From Sabethes cyaneus (lineage: Eukaryota > Arthropoda > Insecta > Diptera > Culicidae): 64,000 nucleotides of DNA. How positions within the stretch are numbered: the stretch's first letter is position 1; every line of letters starts with the position of its first letter. Of the stretch, positions 56,317-64,000 are shown piece by piece. The notes under the pieces are model-generated. The model was not told where the DNA came from. It saw only the letters and a list, made by a program, of their open reading frames with translations, and made no database searches. The position numbers and the translations under genes are program-made. The DNA lies in the NCBI RefSeq assembly GCF_943734655.1, contig NC_071355.1, positions 196,725,939 through 196,789,938 on the forward strand, in the 5' to 3' direction.

Positions 56317-57247
56317 CCGTCATCCGGGGATACTTGCAACACCGGGGTTACTTGCAACACTTTGGCGCATCGCGCTTTTGACAGATCTAACGCATTTGTT
56401 TGTTAACATAACCATTTGTACCCAATGCCATTTTAAAGAAGGGACGTTTACCTATTGTTTAGTTAAGTTTAATCCATTACATCATTGTTTTGCTTGTTTT
56501 TATACGATTGGCAAGTAATTTCACTTTCAGAGTAGGAAAAATGGATGTGCAAAGTTGCGTCAGTTCATTAACATGGAATTATTTTTTATTGTTTGGTTCC
56601 TGTACATAATAAGTGCATCATATAAGCTAACAAATAGCAACTTTTAGCTTTGTTAATATTTTGAACTTGGAGTAGAAACGATGAATTCGTGTTGTTACTT
56701 CCAATATGGCGCGGCTTGCAGCACTTGTAAAAATGAAAATTATGGTAATAGACGGTATGTACAAAGTAAGTTTACATCTGTACGATGTTATTTTGTCTAC
56801 CACCATCTCCAGAAAAATTAAAATTGGCAAAAATTCCACGTACCTTGAAACGGCAATTTGGAGTTCGCTGACATGCTACATTTTCACCGAATATCTTTAA
56901 ATAAGCGATGGGAAACAAAAAACGCCTCCAGTATCTCTTGTTTTACTACAAATACATTCAAAATATCTCCAAATAGTAATTCGCGGTTTGAAATCAGATA
57001 TAAAATCATAAGAAACGCAAAATCAGAAAAGTGTTGCAAGTAACCCCGTTTACTGGGTAACTTGCAACACCCCTATTTTCGGATCATTCTGCAGATTCAT
57101 TTGGTTTATATTTTTTCTCATAATCATAAATCAAAAGTACTCACCACTATACAAGTTTTGGCTACTTACATTTGGACCTAAACGCTATACTTCGAAAGTT
57201 ATACTAAGTCAAAGTTCAAAAGTGTTGCAAGTATCCCCGGATGACGG
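56317..57247. mobile_element. 931-bp TA-flanked TIR element, CCGTCATCCGGGG ends
   Basis: Perfect 26-bp TIRs starting CCGTCATCCGGGGATACTTG (56317-56342 and complement at 57222-57247), with TA at 56315-56316 and 57248-57249. Subterminal direct/inverted copies of GTTACTTGCAACAC at about 56347-56360 and 57033-57070. No transposase; the small frames inside lack motifs. TA target and structure fit a non-autonomous Tc1/mariner-type element; perfect TIRs suggest recent mobility. Confidence 0.85.
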
Positions 57248-57589
57248 TAATTCATTTGAAAAACATCAACAGAGTTGAATGTCATCAATGTTGTAACGTG
57301 ATGAATTCACAATTCACACAAATTTCATTTTGCCTGATTCTCACCTAGAATCACAAAAACACGTTTATTTGTCTTCAGAGAAGTTTTTCCATAAAATACA
57401 GCGCATCTTCTTACACATATAAGGTGATCATAAATTCACCTAGCAGGGTGATACAAATTTTAGTTTTTTTCTTAAATACGTCCAAATTTTTTTTTATTCA
57501 GCAAAATTGTAGAACACATTATACAGGGCCGGCGCAAGCCAATTTGTCGCTCTACGCAAATTCTCAAAATGGTGCCCCCAGAACAAACG
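57248..57589. other. Unassigned spacer
   Basis: No feature recognised. Confidence 0.4.
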
Positions 57590-58020
57590 AAAAACAGCCG
57601 GCGTTGCTGTGTGCAGATATTTTACTACCTACACACTCGCAAACGCACAGTCTCGTAGCGTCTTTCTGCATAACCACTCACGAGGCAAGCAACTCGTGAG
57701 CAGCCAGCTACCCGTGAGGGCTAGCGGCACACTGGGATATAGATTTTGCATTACTTTTTGTTTTCTTCTTCATTTTACGCCCTCGATTCTTCACGCGGGT
57801 GGGAGTGCGAGTCCTGACGAGTTATCGGTATCAGTTGCTCAGGCTGCAATGACGTGAGAGTGTGACGACGGTGGCTGTTAGCTAAATACACACTTGCAAA
57901 GGCGTTGCAGTGCATGAATAAACAAAAGCGGGAGTTCGAAAGGAATGCTTATGCCGGCGTGTTCATTAGAACGAGTACACGTGTGTGAGAAAATTAGCCT
58001 ACGCAAGAGCGGGTTTCGCA
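57590..58020 (+). repeat. CACGAGCGAGTGTGCG repeat family, copy lacking its left end
   Basis: Matches 41690-42105 (TCGTAGCGTCTTTCTGCATA, an ACTCACGAGGCAAGCAACTC block, GAACGAGTACACGTGTGTGA). Confidence 0.65.
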
Positions 58021-58511
58021 GCACTGGTCACAGTCAACCGCCATTTCTTTTGAATAATTGTCGATTTTTCTGAAACCCATTATTGGAATGATAAACCTTC
58101 AAAAAAGTTCGGTTCATATTTTCTGTTACTTCAGAAACTGTGTCTTCATTCCTTGCTACTTCATCGAAGATGAATCTGCTGATTGCGGATTCTGAAGAGA
58201 TTCGAAAATCTCTTCCGAAAAATTTCTAAATAATTTAATATCATCAATGCCACTTTCCCACCACGTTTATCTGAGTGTTTTGATTGTTGTGTGTTGTTGC
58301 GAATAGATTTTCATCAGGAGGAGGTGGAGCGCAAACGGAAAGCGAAGTATGGCGTAGGCGTAGGAACCATACACTGCAGGCATTACTTGGAATGATTCTC
58401 AAAATACAATCATCGAAAGTTGGGAGAGTACGATGGGTCGGTCACGTCGTAAGAATACCGGATGACCGTGCAGTGAATCTGTTCTTCTACATAGACCTTC
58501 ATCGGCCTTAA

Positions 58512-58702
58512 GCGCCCCATACACGTACGCATATGTTGGGTTGGAAACGAATAAAATGTTGGCGGGTCATTCAGGCCGAGCGACAAGCCCAACATCTTCT
58601 TTTGCCTGCTTGGTTCGTAGCGCTCATACACAGGCGAAAGTGTTGACTGAACATGAATTCACCAACATTTTCGGTCAACATGTTCGTACGTGTATGTGGG
58701 CC
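58512..58702. mobile_element. 191-bp MITE, CCCATACACGTACG ends (TTAA or TTA target)
   Basis: TIRs GCGCCCCATACACGTACG (58512-58529) and complement of GGCCCACATACACGTACG (58685-58702), 15 of 18 matching. Flanks TTAA (58508-58511) and TTTA (58703-58706): a perfect TTA or a near-perfect TTAA duplication, fitting a PIF/Harbinger- or piggyBac-type non-autonomous element respectively. Confidence 0.68.
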
Positions 58703-58784
58703 TTTAGGAATAGAGAGAACCAACTTACTAGCCGATTTACTTATTTCAAGATGCTTAACGAATTGGTGGCAAATATCCCAGGAC

Positions 58785-59054
58785 CACGGGGTAAATCACT
58801 TCCTGCATAAATATTCAATATGTGATAAATATTGATAAATATATTTACTATTTTAAATGAGTCCACCTCATCATAACAACTCTTGCCACATACTGTTATG
58901 GGACTTGACAGCTCAAAATCGATATGAAAAAGGTGGAAACTTTCGTAAAATATTCATCAATACCGGTAAATATATTTAGCACCCGGGTAAAAGTATGTTA
59001 ATATTCATAAATATATTTAATATATTTAATAAATTTGAAGTGATTCGCCCCGTG
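58785..59054. mobile_element. 270-bp hAT-type MITE with 8-bp TSD
   Basis: TIRs CACGGGGTAAATCACTTC (58785-58802) and CACGGGGCGAATCACTTC complement (59037-59054), 16 of 18 identical. Exact 8-bp duplication CCCAGGAC at 58777-58784 and 59055-59062. The 8-bp TSD and short CA-starting TIR are hAT hallmarks. AT-rich interior (AAATATATTTA words), no protein. Confidence 0.8.
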
Positions 59055-59073
59055 CCCAGGACCAAATACAGCG

Positions 59074-59728
59074 CACTATGGGCAAAAACGAGAGAAAAAA
59101 CGGACGCAATTAAGATACGGCCTGCAGGCTTATAAAATAAAGATGAACTTATGTAAAATTTTCCGGAGAATCGCGTAGTGCCCACCCCTTTCCTATTTGT
59201 CATCGGGAAGTGCCCCATTTAGCACATTTTTCCCTATTTTTAACATTTTTCACCCTTATTCGATTATTCCAAGCAAGGTTTTGAGAAATCAAACCTGAAA
59301 AATCTACTAATTTTGTGTAAAAAAGTCCGCAGAAACGAGTAGGGGCTATCTCATTTATTTTAGAACACATTAATATTTTTGGTTGAATTCCCGTTTGGTA
59401 TGGTCGACTTGATAACGGGAGCCCACCAAAAAAAAAATGTGTTCTAAAATAAATGCGATAAGCCCTATTCGATTCTGCGGACTTTTTTACACAAAATTAT
59501 TAGGTTTTTAACTTTTGTTTTCACAAAGCCTTGCTTGGAACAGTCCAATAAGGGTGGAAAATATTAAAAATAGGGGAAAATGAGCAAAATGGGGCACTTC
59601 CCGATGATAAACAGGAAAGGGGTCGGCACCACGCGATTCTCCGGAAAATTTTACTTAGGATCACGTATATTTGATCGTATATTGAATCTTAATTGCATCC
59701 GTTTTTTCTCTCATTTTTGCCCATAGTG
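59074..59728. mobile_element. 655-bp Transib-like fold-back element with 5-bp TSD
   Basis: Two inverted arms of about 300 bp around a roughly 60-bp centre. The tips are CACTATGGGC at both ends, with the 5-bp duplication CAGCG outside (59069-59073, 59729-59733). CACWATGG-like tips with a GC-rich 5-bp TSD are features of Transib transposons, the lineage related to RAG1. Both tips also show CACTATG, a 12-bp gap, then AGAAAAAAC, similar to a 12-spacer recombination signal. No transposase inside. Superfamily assignment is from recalled consensus. Confidence 0.72.
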
Positions 59729-59760
59729 CAGCGGAGAGTAACTCTAGATATAGCACTTAC

Positions 59761-60289
59761 CATCCCGGCTTTATGCTGCTAAAAGAGAAGGAAGAAGGTT
59801 TTATGTTAACCACTTATTTATTTAATGCTACAGTTTTTTTTTATTGTAGGCGAAATGGCGCCCCTCGAAGTGGCGCTCCGAGCAGCTGCTTGTTTTGCTT
59901 AAGGGAAGCGCCGGTACTGACATTATACATATATCTATTACTAGTTACGAAATAAAATAGTTTGTTTAAAAATGACACTTAAAAATAACTTCTGGATAAT
60001 AACTTTGCATCCAATTTTTTATTGCTTTCAACTGTTTTACAGAATTATTCAGTAAGTTAAAAAACACATTTTTTCTGAAGATTGTTTTTCAATAAATAAA
60101 TTGGAGTTAGTTTTAATCGCTTTAATAACGCCTTTTTTAATGCTTTTTTACACTCTAATACACACTTTAGCGCTTTTTTTTACACAGGAATAGGTACCTT
60201 TTAAGCTTCCAAAGTGGCGGCTTCAATTAATTGGGATTACGAGCTCGTTTTTGCCCATTGTGCGCTGATAAGAATCGCCTACTATCAAA
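59761..60289. other. Unassigned AT-rich spacer
   Basis: No feature recognised. Confidence 0.4.
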
Positions 60290-60610
60290 GCTTTATACAC
60301 ATGGCAGAGAAATTCTGACAACGGCTCTACGCTGGGTTATTTCCAGGATTTGGAAGGAGGATGATCGGTTCGACTGCTGCGACTATCGCGGCATAACGCT
60401 CGTAAACGCCGCCGACAAGGTACTCTCCCATATCCTGTAACGCCGGATGTCACCGATGGCACTAGATTTCGAAGGGAATTACCATGGCTTCATGAGAGCT
60501 CGCGCAACTACGGACCAAATTTTTACCATCCGACAGCTCAACGTGCTCACGCATCACATCTTCATTGATTTCAAAGCAGCGTACGATACAGTCGATCGAG
60601 ACGGTACAAA
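60290..60610 (+). pseudogene. RTE reverse transcriptase fragment (fingers to motif A)
   Basis: Reads an REILTTALRWVISRIWKEDD stretch, FDCCDYRGITLVNAADKVLS, a stop (60438-60440), then FMRARATTDQIFTIRQL in another frame and THHIFIDFKAAYDTVDR with motif A. It stops before the FADD region. Another RTE subfamily member, 5' and 3' truncated. Confidence 0.78.
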
Positions 60611-62226
60611 CAGGCTTTTGCATAAACACAGTTTGTGTGACGTCACATGAAGAAAAATTTCAAATGGAAAATTTATTCGGGAAATTATTATTTAGCTTTC
60701 ATTTCAAGACACATCTAAGCTTCTGTTATTCTAGTATGCAGTAAACCATTATAGCTTCACAGAATAAGCTGAACACCACGGAGAAGCTCCTTGAGCACTG
60801 TCCTGCCTAAAAGATTTTTGCCACCACCAATAGCAGCCGCATTAACTCCTGAGGGGCTACGGGGTGCTACCAACGACCAAGGGCAATGTTTCCCCTCGAT
60901 ATTCGTGCTGAACTCAATCGCTAAACATAAACTCATACTGAAGTACCATGGCTGGTTTTAAGGTTCTTCCGTATAACCACCTATAATCTCACTCAAAAGC
61001 TTCCTGAAGGACAGAGTTTGTGCCACTTGCAGACTATATTTCGCATCTCAGGTCATGATTTGAATGATCGCAAAAAAACACAAAATGACAAAATCAGACA
61101 ACTTCTTCCAAGGTGTGTTACTGCGAGACGCCAGTAGCAAGTCCTGATTCTTCCAACTGGAACAGACGAATTTGAGTGGATGGATGGAAATGACATAGAT
61201 ATTCGCGATACATTAATCGTCAACACATCAGCGACTATTGAAGCTTATGCAATAGTAGCGATTGGAGGTCATCTTCAAAATCCGTCTATCGATGACGTAC
61301 AAGCTCAAAAATTTTTCTTTTTTTTTGTTGAAGTTCATTTTTGTTATTTGATGATCAATTCATCAAATTACAAAGGAGGTGAATTGATGGAATGTATATT
61401 TAATTTTTCTGTTATGAGGGAGGGTGAGGGTTGCCGTGACGTAACGTACTTTTTTGTGTGTCGTACTAAATGGATGTCGGTTTAGGTTTGTAATGAATGT
61501 TGCAAATATTTTCGGCCCACCGAAAAGCATGATTAAATTTATATTACCTATCGTATTTTCTAGAATTATATACTCAGGTATTCCGTAGTAATTTCTTGAA
61601 TAGTACATGAAAATAAAAATTATATATAAGTAATTTTGAGAATAAAGAATTCCTAAATTTATGAAAACACTATAGCTCCATTTGTGCCAGAAAACACTAA
61701 ACCGTTACTTAGTTTTCCTAATTTCGTACTGTCATTTCCTGCCACTTGTAATTTAAATAGAATAAAACTAGTGAAACGCTAGAGGCAATCAAAACCAATT
61801 CATTATTCCGTGATTTTATCTGCATCTATATTCCGCAAATTCCGGAATCAGCTGCGTTGGATCGCTTTTTTCCAACACATTGAATGATCAACCAATAAAA
61901 TTCCCCTAATGGATACAGTCATCACCTCTCAGGAATGCACAGATATTTCGTATTCCGATGGCATCCAACTTCTCCCTTTCCGCGGCGAGTTTATTCATCG
62001 TCGCTCGTAGTTTAGCCTGTTAGCCACGATAGACCAAATACGACGATGCCCAAACGCGATTCCGCGCAGCAGTGCTCTAGTCGCCGCGGCTTGGAGGATG
62101 GCCATCCGAGGAAGTGTGCTTCGATCGTGCACATTTACACACGCCAACGCATGATTCGCTAGCCGATGGACGGACGGATAGCCATCTTGTAAAAGTCAAA
62201 AATAGCCTCCATACAGAGAGACAACA
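60611..62226. other. Unassigned stretch
   Basis: A 101-codon frame at 61180-61485 starts MDGNDIDIRDTLIVNTSATI and might be an exon, but it runs into a Phe-rich, T-rich tract. No known element recognised. Confidence 0.35.
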
Positions 62227-62859
62227 TTAACACGGATGGATGTCACGGTTCGGTTGAGTTCGTCCGCCAATCTCGGAAGGTGGGAAAGCCGTGCACAAAA
62301 TCAACAAGCCCGAGAGTGGAAAAACAAATATGCAAATCACCTGCACCGAAAGGTGTGACAGGAAAGTATCACTGATGGACATAAACCGGTCAATTAAATC
62401 ATCTATTTTATGGCCAATCTCCCCAAGCGCGCGCTCACGCCTTTTCAAAGTGAAGGCGCGAAGCGGGTTCCGGGGGCAGCAGAGCGGTGGCCAAAGCTTG
62501 CAAAGATTGTTAGCTTCCTGCGACAGCATCTCCGCAGTGAAGCATACCGCATTATTGGAACGCAGCAGACTCCAGTACGGATCCAATCGAATTTTATTTG
62601 CATAAACTTCATTCTGGAGCTGTTTTATTCGAAGTTCACTGCATGGTGGCTCTAACGTCGGTGTGAATTCCTTGGAATGAAGATGTCCGTTTTTTCTTGT
62701 TTTTCGGAACTTAGGCGGACTTGATGTTTCTACGCTATGCAAAATATTGATTTTAAAGTTAACCCGAAGTAGTTTACGAATATCAACAAGGGGCGCAAGC
62801 AGCCTTCCCTGCATCCATGCATAGGGCAGATAAAACCCAATTTTGAATCCAATGACCAT
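62227..62859 (-). CDS. Unrecognised 210-codon open frame, possible host exon
   Basis: The longest frame in the window that is neither a simple repeat nor a recognised transposon. Starting at 62859 (MVIGFKIGFYLPYAWMQ), it has a Lys/Arg-rich middle (KFRKTRKNGHLHSKE), an ECxx-free Cys pair (LCCPRNP), an amphipathic stretch ALGEIGHKIDDLIDRFM and a hydrophobic end, VICIFVFPLSGLLILC. A donor-like CAG|GTGATT on the minus strand near 62334 falls just after SHLSVQ, so the hydrophobic end may be intron. The start is not supported by anything but the first ATG. Function unknown; chance or a fragment of an unfamiliar transposon cannot be excluded. Confidence 0.3.
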   Translation of the reverse strand: MVIGFKIGFYLPYAWMQGRLLAPLVDIRKLLRVNFKINILHSVETSSPPKFRKTRKNGHLHSKEFTPTLEPPCSELRIKQLQNEVYANKIRLDPYWSLLRSNNAVCFTAEMLSQEANNLCKLWPPLCCPRNPLRAFTLKRRERALGEIGHKIDDLIDRFMSISDTFLSHLSVQVICIFVFPLSGLLILCTAFPPSEIGGRTQPNRDIHPC

Positions 62860-64000
62860 ATTAGATCGGCCAAGCTTCCAAGTAACACCACAATTTTATT
62901 GTGTACAGTGTAAACACCTTACTTCGAAACAAAGAGAGCAGACTTTCATGCAATGCAATTGCGACACATACGAGGAACCGCAGGAGGAATGATGCAAAGT
63001 GATAGAGCAGCAAAAAATAAAACACTTGGCCCCTCCAGAACCAAGCTCTTCACGGTAAATCCAAAGAAGACAGATGGGTCTCCCGGACATTTTAAACGTT
63101 TTTCAGTCGTTCCGTTTTTCGCTGTTGTTTCTCCGGTTCTCTGGGTTTCGACTTTTTTTATTTTGAGGAATTTTCAAAGATTGATTATGAGCCTGAGCCT
63201 TCACAGGGTGTAGAATGTATGGCTTGAAATATTTTCGGAATTCAAATATTATGTAAATTAAGTCTGTTGACTTGCTACTTAACTCCGAGGGAGCCAAAGC
63301 GGAGTGCTCGGGCTAAGTCAGAGTCAGCAAAGTCAGACGGAGAACGTGAATGGCGGCGATGCTTTCTGTACTGATAAAAATGTTTAAATTTTAATTCTTA
63401 CATTGTGCGTCAGTCATGATTTCACGAAACGGTGCAAGCCCGTGGCACTGCAATGTAATGCCACACATGCAAAGAATTGAAATGTTTTCTCGCCATTCAG
63501 CAGCAGTTTGCGACAAGTTTGAATTTTGCACGATCGATGCTCGTGTTACGCAGTGCAAATTTTACACGGATACGATTATTAAAAATTTTAATCCTCTCTC
63601 AAGGTTGGGTGCGAATGCGGAACAACATAGAGTATTTATATCTTTTTAACATATCATATTCAATCCAATTGAAGAAATGCTCGTGAATAACTAACTTTAT
63701 TCTAATTGGCAAAATTAAAAATTCCTGATTCTGAAACCAGTAATGCTAGAAGTTGGAAAACAAACAGATGCACATTATTTCATCTGACGATAAGACAGCT
63801 TGAACAGCATCTTTTGAATACTCTACAAAAGAATATGAACCACAGTATTTGAGCTTGATGTGAAATATGCTGTCGAAACTTATCTATACTTATAATGGTT
63901 CTGGACCAATAAAATTGGTGGATGCTCATTTTCTTGCTAATGTATCAGCTTTTTCATTTCCTTCTACTCCGTAGCGCCCTGGAACCCAGTACAAATAGTT
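62860..64000. other. Unassigned end of window
   Basis: No gene or element recognised. A CCAAGTAACA string at 62878-62887 may be a relic of a CCCAAG-type terminus. Confidence 0.4.

Larger units (their letters stand above)
58305..59760 (+). pseudogene. RTE C-terminal tail split by three MITEs
   Basis: Coding remnants 58330-58507 read an EVWRRRRNHTLQALLG block, VGRVRWVGHVVRIPDD and the following VNLF. The homology to 41180-41340 then continues in pieces: 58703-58784 (GGAATAGAGAG ... TATCCCAGGAC), 59063-59073 and 59729-59760 (GGAGAGTAACTCTAGATA). Removing the three inserts at 58512-58702, 58785-59054 and 59074-59728 with one copy of each TSD restores colinearity with the reference apart from one 20-25 bp deletion. 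Confidence 0.78.

Overview
The window looks like intergenic or intronic DNA from a repeat-rich insect genome, most likely a mosquito. Four things point there: many RTE-type LINE fragments of the kind common in mosquitoes, two Tc1/mariner elements (one resembling the ITmD37E group described from mosquitoes), tRNA-derived SINEs, and very long microsatellites. These are family recognitions from memory; no search was run. I found no host protein-coding gene that I can name, no tRNA or rRNA gene and no CRISPR array. Most long open frames are microsatellites read as peptides or decayed reverse transcriptase and transposase.

Layout. 0-5.5 kb: a composite element with two microsatellites, minisatellites, and the first copy of a small retroelement carrying hammerhead-ribozyme-like motifs. 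5.6-6.6 kb: a broken LINE reverse transcriptase. 6.7-10.8 kb: nothing recognisable. 10.8-15.3 kb: a small palindromic MITE, a 0.66 kb hexamer satellite beside an RTE fragment, a long purine-biased stretch, two opposed SINEs and a second hammerhead element. 15.4-17.9 kb: an inverted copy of the first composite element and two more hammerhead elements. 18-31 kb: SINE-like repeats, an inverted segmental duplication, MITEs and a fifth hammerhead element inserted into an older repeat. 31-33.4 kb: a 5'-truncated RTE copy with a 12-bp target-site duplication (TSD), then a mariner element with both ends intact. 33.4-38 kb: mostly unassigned, plus two abutting MITEs. 38-45.1 kb: RTE, transposase, SINE and jockey-like remnants. 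45.2-51.6 kb: a tandem-repeat element, a GC-richer possible host regulatory stretch, and two terminal-inverted-repeat (TIR) elements. 51.6-53.8 kb: the longest RTE copy. 54.5-56.1 kb: an RTE remnant split by a DD37E-type transposon. 56.3-57.2 kb: a TA-flanked MITE. 58.3-59.8 kb: an RTE tail interrupted by three different MITEs, including a Transib-like fold-back. 60-64 kb: one more RTE fragment and one unexplained 210-codon open frame.

None of the protein-coding transposons looks autonomous. The best candidate for an under-described system is the family of 123-271 bp insertions, each flanked by a 9-16 bp direct repeat, that carry hammerhead-like catalytic cores in sense and often antisense orientation. 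They resemble the small hammerhead variants known from Penelope-like retroelements. The same arms sit beside both copies of the large composite microsatellite element.
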